This document shows positions 45,011-52,614 of a DNA stretch of 52,614 bases, piece by piece. The first letter of the stretch is position 1. Each line of letters begins with the position of its first letter. The notes beneath the pieces are model-generated. The model did not search any database. It was not told where the DNA came from and was given only the letters and a program-made list of their open reading frames with translations. The stretch comes from Oscillospiraceae bacterium (GTDB taxonomy: Bacteria; Bacillota; Clostridia; Oscillospirales; Ruminococcaceae). The position numbers and the translations under genes were made by a program. Location of the stretch: positions 1 to 52,614 of the forward strand of contig JAQXHC010000044.1 of NCBI GenBank assembly GCA_029007035.1. The letters are read 5' to 3'.

Positions 45011-46500
45011 TCACGTGAAAACAGTTGTGCCATTTTCAGTATTTTTTGCTGAAGCCTGTCTGTGAGCTGGGAAGATTCAAGTCTCCACTGCCAGTTTTTC
45101 CCGATAGTTGACGGAATGTTTATACGGCTCGAATCGTCAAGTCCAAGGTAATCCTGAATCGGGATAATCACCGTGTCTGCGCAGCTTCTCATCAACAGTG
45201 CGATAAAAGACTCGTTAAGCCTGTAGGACGGAGTGCAGAAATCATGCAGATATTCCCTTGCTGTGCGCTGTTCATCAGATGAAATATTTCTGAACCATGA
45301 CATAATTGTCTGATTGTCGTGAGTTCCGGTGTAAGCGACACAGTTTGATGCATAATTATGAGGGAGATACTCGCTCCTGCTGCCTGTATCGCGCGAATCA
45401 AAGGCGAATTCAAGAACCTTCATATTTGGAAATCCGCAGTCCTCCACAAGTTTTTTTACTGAATCCGTTATAAATCCCAAATCCTCAGCAATGAAATCTC
45501 TTTGTCCGAGAGCACTTTCGACTGCCTTGAACAATTCAATTCCCGGACCCTTTTCCCAATTTCCGCTTACAGCTGTTTCAGCTCCGTAAGGAATAGCATA
45601 AAAGCTGTCGAAACCGCGGAAATGATCGATTCGTACTGTATCATAAAGCTCAAAGCTTGCCCTGATACGTTCAATCCACCATTTGTAGCCATCTCTTCGA
45701 TGAATGTCCCAGTCATAAAGAGGATTTCCCCAAAGCTGACCTGTCTCGGAAAATCCGTCGGGCGGACAGCCTGCAACAGCTGTCGGTATTCCGTCGGAAT
45801 TTAATCTGAAAAGATTCCGGTTAGCCCATACGTCTGCACTGTCATAAGCAACATATATTGGTATATCGCCTATTATTTTTATTCCTCTGCTGTTGGCAAA
45901 GGCTTTCAGAGCGTCCCACTGCACATGGAACTCATATTGCATAAAGCGCTGAAATTCTATCTCATCCGAAAGTTCTGAACTGTATCGCTCAATCGCCTTT
46001 TCTTCCCGGAAACGTATATCATCGTCCCATGTGTCCCATGATGCACCACCAAAATGTTCCTTCACTGCCATGAAAAGCGAATAGTTGTCAAGCCATCCGG
46101 CATTCTCTGAAACGAAGCATCGATATTCCTCTGAATCAGCTATATTGCTGCGCTCGAACGCCTTTTTCAAAAGATGGAAGCGCTTTTGATAAAGCTTGTC
46201 ATATTTCACATAAAAATCGTCCAGTCCAAAATTTGCATCAATGCATTCCCTTTCGGTAAGCCAGCCTTTTGAAACAAAAGCATCGGGATCAATAAAATAC
46301 GGATTGCCTGCAAATGTTGAAAATGACTGATATGGTGAATCACCGAAGCTTGTTGGACATAGAGGAAGGATCTGCCAATAGCTCTGACCTGCTCCGCTTA
46401 GCCAATCAATAAACGAATATGCTTCCTTTGAAAAGCAGCCTATGCCGTGTTTTGACGGAAGACTGAATACAGGGAGAAGAATTCCTGCGGCTCTCTTCAT
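45004..46500 (-). CDS. malQ: 4-alpha-glucanotransferase (amylomaltase)
   Basis: This GH77 enzyme transfers glucan segments between maltodextrins, releasing glucose and making longer chains for the phosphorylase. The 498-residue protein has the family motifs YWQILPLCPT, the nucleophile Asp in DTVRIDHFRGF, the acid/base Glu in FIAEDLGF, and GTHDNQTIMSW. GGAGG lies about 10 bp upstream of the ATG, which overlaps the previous stop by 4 bp. It is the last gene of the alpha-glucan operon. Confidence 0.96.
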   Translation of the reverse strand: MKRAAGILLPVFSLPSKHGIGCFSKEAYSFIDWLSGAGQSYWQILPLCPTSFGDSPYQSFSTFAGNPYFIDPDAFVSKGWLTERECIDANFGLDDFYVKYDKLYQKRFHLLKKAFERSNIADSEEYRCFVSENAGWLDNYSLFMAVKEHFGGASWDTWDDDIRFREEKAIERYSSELSDEIEFQRFMQYEFHVQWDALKAFANSRGIKIIGDIPIYVAYDSADVWANRNLFRLNSDGIPTAVAGCPPDGFSETGQLWGNPLYDWDIHRRDGYKWWIERIRASFELYDTVRIDHFRGFDSFYAIPYGAETAVSGNWEKGPGIELFKAVESALGQRDFIAEDLGFITDSVKKLVEDCGFPNMKVLEFAFDSRDTGSRSEYLPHNYASNCVAYTGTHDNQTIMSWFRNISSDEQRTAREYLHDFCTPSYRLNESFIALLMRSCADTVIIPIQDYLGLDDSSRINIPSTIGKNWQWRLESSQLTDRLQQKILKMAQLFSRDK

Positions 46501-47354
46501 AACTCCACTCCTCCCTTCACCTCTGTGATAATGCCGTAATGATCGGAAACTACAGGATAGTTTTTTTCGTTAAATATGACCTGTGAACTTAAAATATTCC
46601 GAACTGTATTCGTGAAAATATAATCGATTCTCAGTCCGTTTCCGGGACAATTTCTGCCATGCCAGCCGTCTATCGGTTTATTCACGGTTACTCCGCTGTC
46701 ACGGCTTTGAGCAAGCTCAAAACTGTCGTGCCAGCCAGATTCTTTTATCAGATCATATCCCTCGTTCCTTATTTGGGCGGGATTGTTGAAATCACCCATG
46801 AGCCATGCTCTTTTTCTTTTTGAAACAATACTGTTAAGTCTTTTCCACTGCTTTTCAAATGGATCTGCCTCGTCATCCCACCAACCAAGATGCACTGAGT
46901 AAAACCATTCGTTCATTGTCCTGATTCCGAGAATCTTCCGTGTTTTCCAGTCGCTGTAGCTATCGGTAAAACTGACGGTGAACGACTCCGTTTCGTCAAT
47001 CGGAGTCCGGCTCAGAACAGCAAGTCCTTCGTCAAAGCAGCCGTAACCGTTTTTTATCGGAAGATAAGTCCAATTGTAATTCACACCGGCTTCTGAAATC
47101 AGATTTACTGCATTAAGAGCGTGATTATCAGTCTTTATTACACCTCCGGACGAAATATATCCATCCATAGCCGATGAAGAAATAATTTCTCCGTCCGAGG
47201 ACTGATTTACCTCCTGCATCGCAATTATATCAGGCATTTCAGCTAATACCGCTTCCGCAAAAACGTGAAGCTTTTCCTGATAATTATCCTCTATGTGGCT
47301 GTGAGTATTCAATGTCATTAGTTTTATCTCAGACGCCCCCTTACAGAATATCAT
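46497..47354 (-). CDS. Endonuclease/exonuclease/phosphatase (EEP) superfamily protein
   Basis: The 285-residue product has the EEP fold: LMTLNTHSH near the start, metal-binding Glu in AMQEVNQ, and the catalytic pairs GDFNNP and SDHYGI. Family members range from nucleases to lipid or inositol phosphatases, and the substrate is unknown. Its place between a PTS permease and malQ suggests a sugar-linked phosphatase, but that is inference. The start is uncertain: the ATG at 47354 has a weak ribosome binding site, an ATA at 47327 has GGGGG at good distance, and the ATG at 47318 matches the family start but is too far from it. Confidence 0.85.
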   Translation of the reverse strand: MIFCKGASEIKLMTLNTHSHIEDNYQEKLHVFAEAVLAEMPDIIAMQEVNQSSDGEIISSSAMDGYISSGGVIKTDNHALNAVNLISEAGVNYNWTYLPIKNGYGCFDEGLAVLSRTPIDETESFTVSFTDSYSDWKTRKILGIRTMNEWFYSVHLGWWDDEADPFEKQWKRLNSIVSKRKRAWLMGDFNNPAQIRNEGYDLIKESGWHDSFELAQSRDSGVTVNKPIDGWHGRNCPGNGLRIDYIFTNTVRNILSSQVIFNEKNYPVVSDHYGIITEVKGGVEL

Positions 47355-49491
47355 TAATATCCGATTTCAGAACATCAGCTTTTGGTCCGTATATAGCCTG
47401 AATTCCATTGCCCTTTTTTACAAGCCCCAGTGCACCCTCAGCTTTCCATTGGTCAATATCCGCAACTATATCGGGATTTTCCACAGTCACACGAAGACGA
47501 GTCATACAGGCGTCCACCAATGTTATATTTTCACGTCCTCCAAGCAGCGCGATTATCCTCTCCGGCTGACTGTCATCGACAGAGGAATTCCCTGCACTAT
47601 TGCTTCCGACGCTGAAATCCCCGGAATTTTCATCAGAATAATTTCCGAGACGCCCCGGAGTCGCAAAACTGAATCTTCCAATCATATAATATGCCACAAT
47701 ATAGCCAAGTCCGAAGAATACTGCAACCGCAATGACGAAATTTATTATATCGCCTCCAAGTCCGGCTTTCAGCGACATTGGTATTCTTGTAAACAGCTCA
47801 AGATTTCCGAACGAATGAAGCCTCAAATCGAAAATACCGGCAAGTGCGAAAGCGCATCCCTGCAAAACAGCATATACAATATATAAAGGTACTGCACAGA
47901 ACATAAACATAAATTCCAGCGGCTCTGTTACTCCCGTGAGGAATACGGCAAGAGCTGTAGATATAAACATTGATTTGTATTTATGCCGCTTATCTTTGTC
48001 GACTCTGTGATACATTGCAAGAGCGACTCCAAGAAGAAGTCCTGTCGCTCCAATCATCTGACCAACCTTGAACCGCGCGGGCACAACCGTTGAAAGCAGA
48101 TTTTCATATGATACGGTATCTCCGGCGTTTTTGAATCCGATAAGGTCGGTAACCCAGGCAAGCCACAACGGGTCCTGTCCAAATACTGCCGAACCTGCGT
48201 TAACTCCCGTTTGTACAATATACGTTCCGCCGAAGGAAGTATAGTTCATGGGGATCGTAAGCATATGATGAAGTCCGAAAGGAAGAAGCAATCGTTCAAG
48301 CATTCCGTAGACAAACGGCGCAAGAACCGGCGACGTGGAAGCTGAATCTGCAATCCAAACTCCAAAACGATTTATTCCAAGCTGAATCACAGGCCATACC
48401 ACTGACAATCCAAGTGATATAATCACTGACCAGAAAATCACTGCAAGCGGAACAAACCGCTTGCCGTTAAAAAATTCGAGAGCACTCGGGAGCTTGCGGT
48501 AATTATAGAACCTGTTATAAATTATTCCTCCAGCAAAACCCGAGATTATTCCGGAGAATACGCCCATATTGAGGGCAGGCGCACCAAGTACAGAAGTAAA
48601 ATATCCGTTCACAGCTATTTCCTGACCGAAAACTGTGTGAACCAGGGCGTTCGGATCTCCGAGCATTTCACTTGTAACTCCAAAAACCGTACCTGTAATA
48701 TTGTTTATAAGAATAAATGCTATTATTGCCGCAAAAGCTCCTCCTGCTCTGTCTTTTGCCCATGAACCGCCGATTGCTGCGGCAAAAAGAAGATTCAGAT
48801 TGTTTATAATTGCCCATCCGATGTTTTCCATAGTGCTTCCGACAGTTATAACCGCTCCGATATCTCCGCCGGCCATTGCAACAAGTTTTCCGAGACTTAT
48901 CATCAGTCCCGCGGCAGGCATTACGGCTATTACCACCATAAGCACTTTTCCGAGCTTTTGCAGAAAATCAAAGTTGATCAGCGGCTTATGCTTTTTTTGG
49001 GATTGTTCCTCTTTTTTTTCAGTCTTTTCGGAAAAAGTAATAAGAGGAGTTTTTCCTGATTCAACTCTGCATCCATCAAGCTCGGCGGTCATTGTCATGT
49101 TTTCTGCTCCTCCGGTAATCAGTACGGGAGTTATCATGTTAATTCCCCTGCTTTTAAGCATTTCAGTATCGACCTCGCAAATAAGGTCACCTGCGCTGAC
49201 TCTGTCACCCTCTTTGACATGAGGAGTAAATCCCTCGCCGTTAAGACTAACCGTTTCAAGTCCGAAATGGACAAGTACATCTACTCCGTTATCCGCACTG
49301 ATCCCGTAGGCATGATGAGAGCTTACCACAGACGTAATAACACCGTCAACAGGACTGTAAATTTTTCCGTCATCCGGAATCACAGCACAGCCGTCACCGA
49401 GCATTTTCCCGGAAAATACACTGTCAGGAACCTCACTCAGTGGAACTGCCTTTCCGCTGACAGGCGCAAATATTGTGATTTTTTTATTCAT
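47341..49491 (-). CDS. PTS permease of the glucose/maltose family, fused IIA-IIC-IIB
   Basis: The 716-residue protein combines three domains in the order IIA, IIC, IIB. IIA (about 5-150) is of the Crr type, with the phospho-His in VLVHFGLE. IIC (about 180-590) has some ten transmembrane helices and the Glc-family GLHHMLTIPMNYTSFGG. IIB is at the C-terminus with the phospho-Cys in VDACMTRLRV. It imports and phosphorylates a sugar; the neighbours make maltose or another alpha-glucoside most likely. GAGGAG precedes the ATG, 12 bp after the phosphorylase. Leading IIA is unusual (IIC-IIB-IIA or IIB-IIC-IIA are common). No HPr or Enzyme I gene is in the window. Confidence 0.92.
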   Translation of the reverse strand: MNKKITIFAPVSGKAVPLSEVPDSVFSGKMLGDGCAVIPDDGKIYSPVDGVITSVVSSHHAYGISADNGVDVLVHFGLETVSLNGEGFTPHVKEGDRVSAGDLICEVDTEMLKSRGINMITPVLITGGAENMTMTAELDGCRVESGKTPLITFSEKTEKKEEQSQKKHKPLINFDFLQKLGKVLMVVIAVMPAAGLMISLGKLVAMAGGDIGAVITVGSTMENIGWAIINNLNLLFAAAIGGSWAKDRAGGAFAAIIAFILINNITGTVFGVTSEMLGDPNALVHTVFGQEIAVNGYFTSVLGAPALNMGVFSGIISGFAGGIIYNRFYNYRKLPSALEFFNGKRFVPLAVIFWSVIISLGLSVVWPVIQLGINRFGVWIADSASTSPVLAPFVYGMLERLLLPFGLHHMLTIPMNYTSFGGTYIVQTGVNAGSAVFGQDPLWLAWVTDLIGFKNAGDTVSYENLLSTVVPARFKVGQMIGATGLLLGVALAMYHRVDKDKRHKYKSMFISTALAVFLTGVTEPLEFMFMFCAVPLYIVYAVLQGCAFALAGIFDLRLHSFGNLELFTRIPMSLKAGLGGDIINFVIAVAVFFGLGYIVAYYMIGRFSFATPGRLGNYSDENSGDFSVGSNSAGNSSVDDSQPERIIALLGGRENITLVDACMTRLRVTVENPDIVADIDQWKAEGALGLVKKGNGIQAIYGPKADVLKSDINDIL

Positions 49492-49503
49492 AACTGTATC
49501 TCC

Positions 49504-51762
49504 TCACAGTCTCCATATTTCTTTCTGATACTCGCTTATTGTTCTGTCAGATGAAAAATATCCTGCACGGCTGATGTTAACAAGCATTTTTTTCGCCCAT
49601 GACATCCTGTCCCGATAATCGGAATAGGCTCTTTCACGGGTTTTGCAGTAGTCCTCAAAATCCGGAAATGTCATAAACCAGTCCTTTTTAAGAAGTTCAT
49701 TTTTAAGCCGTTCAAGTGATTTTTTATCACCGATTTCAAGCATTTCGCTTCCGGTGATAAAATCAACCGCTTTTTTTATGGCAGGATTTTTTTCACAGTA
49801 CTCTCTGGGATTATATGAACCCTCTTCATAACGTTTTACAACAGTATCACTGTTGTCACCGAAAATATAAATATTATCGTCCCCCACAAGCCTGTGAATT
49901 TCAACATTTGCTCCGTCCTCTGTTCCGAGAGTCACCGCTCCGTTAAGCATAAACTTCATATTTCCCGTACCGCTTGCTTCCTTTGAGGCAAGAGAAATCT
50001 GCTCCGAAATATCGCAGGCAGGAATGAGCTTTTCAGCCTTTGTTACGTTATAATTTTCTACCATTACAATTCTCAGATATCTGTTGACCTCGCTGTCGCT
50101 GTTAATAAGCTCCTGTAAGCACAGAATCAGGTGAATGATGTCCTTGGCTGTCACGTATGCAGGTGCCGCCTTTGCCCCGAAAATAACTGTTATAGGTATT
50201 TCCGGTTTTTTCCCCGATTTTATTTCAAGGTATTTACGTATTACGTAAAGAGCGTTCATCTGCTGACGTTTATATTCATGCAGACGTTTTATCTGTATAT
50301 CGAAAATTGTATCGGGTGATATCACGGAATCCTGTGTTTTGTTAAGAAATCCGCACAGCTCTTTTTTACAGCTGTATTTTATTTCAAGCAGACGCTTCAA
50401 AACATTTTCATCATTCCGGAATTGCTCCAGTTTACGAAGCTCCTCTGCTTCTTTTTTCCAGCTGTCACCGATGAGTGAGGTTATCAAATCAGAAAGCTGC
50501 GGATTAGCATACATTAGCCATCGTCTAAACGTTATACCATTCGTCTTGTTCGTAAACTTTTCTGGATACAGTTTATAAAAACGATTCAGTTCAGTTTCTT
50601 TCAGAATATCGGTATGAAGCTCTGCAACACCGTTGACCTTGAAAGAGCAGTGAATATCAATATTTGCCATATGAACACAATCATCTCCGTCGATAATATA
50701 CACCTTCTCATCGGAGTATTTACGTCTGATACGATCATCAAGCACCTCAATAACAGGTAAAATCCCCGGAACGGTTTTTTTTAGGCTCTCAATATCCCAT
50801 TTTTCAAGGGCTTCAGCAAGAATCGTGTGATTTGTATATGCGCACGTACGGCTGACTATTTCAATTGCGTCGTCCATATCAATTCCCATTTCACACAGAC
50901 GTCTGATAAGCTCGGGGATAATCATGGTCGGATGTGTGTCGTTGATCTGAATCACAGCGTAATCAGGCAAATCATAAAGCCTGCATCCTTTTTTCATACA
51001 TTCATCGAGAATTAGCTCAGCGCCGCAGCAGACCATGAAATACTGCTGATAAATCCGTAAGAGCCTTCCTTCCTCATCGCTGTCGTCCGGATAGAGAAAA
51101 AGTGTAAGATTTTTTTCAATGTCGGTTTTGTCAAAGCTTATTCCGTCTTCGATTATCTCCTCATTCACCGATTCAATGTCAAAAAGATGCAGTCGGTTTG
51201 TTCTGCCGCAATAACCTGTTATATTTATGTCATACATAGACGCACTGACGGAAAAGCCTTTGAAATCTACTTTTGTTTTTCTGTTGGTTTTAATCAGCCA
51301 GCTTTCAGACTCAATCCATTTATCAGGCTGCTCCGACTGTTTATGTTCCTTGAATTTTTGCCTGAACAGACCGCAGTGATAGTTCAGACCTATTCCGTCA
51401 CCGTTCAGTCCAAGAGTCGCTATTGAATCAAGGAAACAGGCTGCCAGCCTGCCAAGACCGCCGTTGCCGAGAGATGGTTCAGGCTCGCATTCCTCAATGG
51501 CAGCAATTGACCTTCCGTTTTTTTCAAGCTGTCGCTTAACATCGCTGTAAATTCCAAGGTTTATCATATTGTTTGACAACAATTTCCCGATAAGAAATTC
51601 TGCCGAAAAGTAGTAAAGCTTTTTTTTAGCACTGCTGTCGGGAATCCGCTTCTGCTCAGAAAGCCGCTGAACCTCCTCAAGCAGCGCAAGATAAATCTCC
51701 CTGTCGGTGCAGTCCTTTATTGATTTACTGTATTTATTATGCAGACATTCTTCAAGATTCAT
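49504..51762 (-). CDS. glgP: Glycogen/maltodextrin phosphorylase
   Basis: This PLP enzyme releases glucose 1-phosphate from alpha-1,4-glucan ends. The 752-residue protein has [15 protein letters not shown] near the start, [13 protein letters not shown] in the middle and the PLP Lys in [12 protein letters not shown], followed by [10 protein letters not shown]. Slightly short for the family but complete. AAAGG is about 10 bp before the ATG. It is the first gene of the operon glgP, PTS, EEP, malQ. I do not see a convincing -35/-10 pair in the 160-bp gap upstream. Confidence 0.96.
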   Translation of the reverse strand: MNLEECLHNKYSKSIKDCTDREIYLALLEEVQRLSEQKRIPDSSAKKKLYYFSAEFLIGKLLSNNMINLGIYSDVKRQLEKNGRSIAAIEECEPEPSLGNGGLGRLAACFLDSIATLGLNGDGIGLNYHCGLFRQKFKEHKQSEQPDKWIESESWLIKTNRKTKVDFKGFSVSASMYDINITGYCGRTNRLHLFDIESVNEEIIEDGISFDKTDIEKNLTLFLYPDDSDEEGRLLRIYQQYFMVCCGAELILDECMKKGCRLYDLPDYAVIQINDTHPTMIIPELIRRLCEMGIDMDDAIEIVSRTCAYTNHTILAEALEKWDIESLKKTVPGILPVIEVLDDRIRRKYSDEKVYIIDGDDCVHMANIDIHCSFKVNGVAELHTDILKETELNRFYKLYPEKFTNKTNGITFRRWLMYANPQLSDLITSLIGDSWKKEAEELRKLEQFRNDENVLKRLLEIKYSCKKELCGFLNKTQDSVISPDTIFDIQIKRLHEYKRQQMNALYVIRKYLEIKSGKKPEIPITVIFGAKAAPAYVTAKDIIHLILCLQELINSDSEVNRYLRIVMVENYNVTKAEKLIPACDISEQISLASKEASGTGNMKFMLNGAVTLGTEDGANVEIHRLVGDDNIYIFGDNSDTVVKRYEEGSYNPREYCEKNPAIKKAVDFITGSEMLEIGDKKSLERLKNELLKKDWFMTFPDFEDYCKTRERAYSDYRDRMSWAKKMLVNISRAGYFSSDRTISEYQKEIWRL

Positions 51763-51869
51763 TTTTTCTCTGCCTTTCTATTTTATTTTACGGTTATTAT
51801 GTATCAATTCCGCCGTTTTTTTCATTAAAACAAAAAATATTTTTCTCTGACCAAATCACTCTGCGTAAC

Positions 51870-51909
51870 AAAAAAATCATCTGTCTCCCATTTTGGAAAA
51901 CAGATGATT
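51870..51909 (-). terminator. Terminator after nrdG
   Basis: A 10-bp stem (51875-51884 with 51900-51909) is followed on the minus strand by TTTTTTTG. Confidence 0.85.
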
Positions 51910-51926
51910 CATTTAATTAGCTGAAT

Positions 51927-52427
51927 TTATATTTCTTTTTCAATTGCCTTACCGGCTGCAAGACTTTTCTGACAATCGAGATATCGCTGGTTGCTGCTGC
52001 CTCTGAACTTGATATTCCAGTCTTTCTGAGCAAGTATAAATTTACCGTCAATGAGAATATCCGTAACCGCCAAAAGCTTTCCCCAACCGTTTTTATCCTG
52101 CGATTCGTATAGCGTCTCAAAATCATAACCGGTGTAAGTAATGATATTCAGACCAGATTCCTTTGCTCTTTCTCCAAGCTCTGCAAGAGCTTCAGCCTGA
52201 CAGAACGGCTCTCCGCCGCTGAATGTAACTCCGTCAAGGAGCGGATTGGAAGTGATTTTTTTAAGCAGCTCGTAGGTATCGACAAGCTCTCCACCGTTGA
52301 AATCGTGTGTCTGCGGATTATGGCATCCCTCACAATGATGAGGACATCCCTGTGTAAAAACCGTGAATCTTATTCCCGGACCGTCGACAATCGAATCGTT
52401 GACAGTTCCTGCAATTCTGAGTTTCAT
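51927..52427 (-). CDS. nrdG: Anaerobic ribonucleotide reductase activating protein
   Basis: NrdG is the radical-SAM enzyme that installs the glycyl radical in NrdD. The 166-residue protein carries the cluster motif CPHHCEGCHNP (CxxxCxxC, about 29-36) and the SAM-binding FSGGEP. Length is typical. AAGGAG lies 5 bp before the ATG and overlaps the stop of the upstream nrdD fragment, so the two are co-expressed. Dependence on this system points to anaerobic growth. Confidence 0.97.
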   Translation of the reverse strand: MKLRIAGTVNDSIVDGPGIRFTVFTQGCPHHCEGCHNPQTHDFNGGELVDTYELLKKITSNPLLDGVTFSGGEPFCQAEALAELGERAKESGLNIITYTGYDFETLYESQDKNGWGKLLAVTDILIDGKFILAQKDWNIKFRGSSNQRYLDCQKSLAAGKAIEKEI

Positions 52428-52436
52428 AAAAGCTCC

Positions 52437-52614
52437 TTAAACATCATGCTTAACTCTGTCGTTTACCTCCGAACGCTTAGCATTGTTGAAGCGGTCGATA
52501 GTTCCGACAAGATATCCTGTAATGCGTCTTATTCTGTCGAAGGGAATATCAGCAAACTTAAACTGCAGGTCAGCATAATCGCCGTCAGTTTTAATACTCA
52601 GCTCAGTTATCTCC
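52437..52614 (-). CDS. nrdD: C-terminus of anaerobic ribonucleoside-triphosphate reductase (partial)
   Basis: The visible last 58 codons include FDRIRRITGYLVGTIDRFNN and end in KHDV. The RITGYLVG...RFNNAKRSEVNDRVKH pattern is that of the extreme C-terminus seen in class III reductases of Clostridia, and nrdG follows 9 bp later. The glycyl-radical loop itself is outside the window or before this segment, so the assignment rests on the tail and the neighbour. A small separate NrdD-tail-like protein is an alternative. Confidence 0.65.
   Translation of the reverse strand, partial: EITELSIKTDGDYADLQFKFADIPFDRIRRITGYLVGTIDRFNNAKRSEVNDRVKHDV

Overview
The window looks like a chromosomal segment of a gut Firmicute of the Clostridia, most likely a Ruminococcus or close Oscillospiraceae relative. 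Several things point this way. Most genes have strong AGGAGG-type ribosome binding sites and TTGACA-17-TATAAT promoters. The metabolism is anaerobic (class III ribonucleotide reductase with its activase, sodium-pumping oxaloacetate decarboxylase, ThyX). There is a lipoprotein GH5 glucanase, a bile salt hydrolase, alpha-glucan handling genes, AddAB and the YmfF/YmfH pair. The species assignment is inference. I see no rRNA, CRISPR array, transposase or phage structural gene.

Layout. 1-340 (minus): start of a membrane protein, then tRNA-Pro(CGG). 536-2537 (plus): an ECF sigma factor overlapping its probable membrane anti-sigma partner. 2654-10857 (minus): addA, addB and a secreted GH25 lysozyme. 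11072-18809 (plus): an RluA pseudouridine synthase, thyX, then a tight cluster of DUF2156 protein, DJ-1 protein, 5-formyl-THF cyclo-ligase, mltG, U32 protein and hflX. 18871-20259 (minus): an SPFH protein with four zinc ribbons. 20659-25221 (plus): secA, a methyltransferase and hslO. 25474-28937 (plus): a four-gene Na+-translocating decarboxylase (alpha, gamma, biotin carrier, beta). 29022-30636 (minus): a LacI regulator overlapping a DUF5662 gene.

30803-32001 is a small accessory patch: a 65-codon ORF, a long hairpin, a perfect promoter and two unrecognised AT-rich genes. 32218-36704 (minus): an overlapping operon ymfF-ymfH-lgt-folD. Then, all on minus, come an Mrp/NBP35 ATPase, the GH5 lipoprotein, nicotinate phosphoribosyltransferase and PduL. 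42397-44933 (plus) is the most interesting part: an AsnB-family synthetase that has lost its glutaminase active site, 20 bp upstream of a choloylglycine (bile salt) hydrolase, sharing one strong promoter and ending at a perfect 15-bp terminator. 45004-51762 (minus): an alpha-glucan operon (phosphorylase, fused PTS permease, EEP-family protein, 4-alpha-glucanotransferase). The window ends in nrdG and the tail of nrdD (minus).

How the genes work together. The GH5 enzyme, PTS, phosphorylase and MalQ feed glucans into glycolysis. The decarboxylase turns oxaloacetate into a sodium gradient, and PduL can make acyl phosphate for ATP. MltG, Lgt, SecA and GH25 serve the envelope and secretion. The synthetase/bile-salt-hydrolase pair is the best candidate for an undescribed pathway, possibly one that forms as well as cleaves amide bonds. 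That function is a hypothesis, not something the sequence proves.
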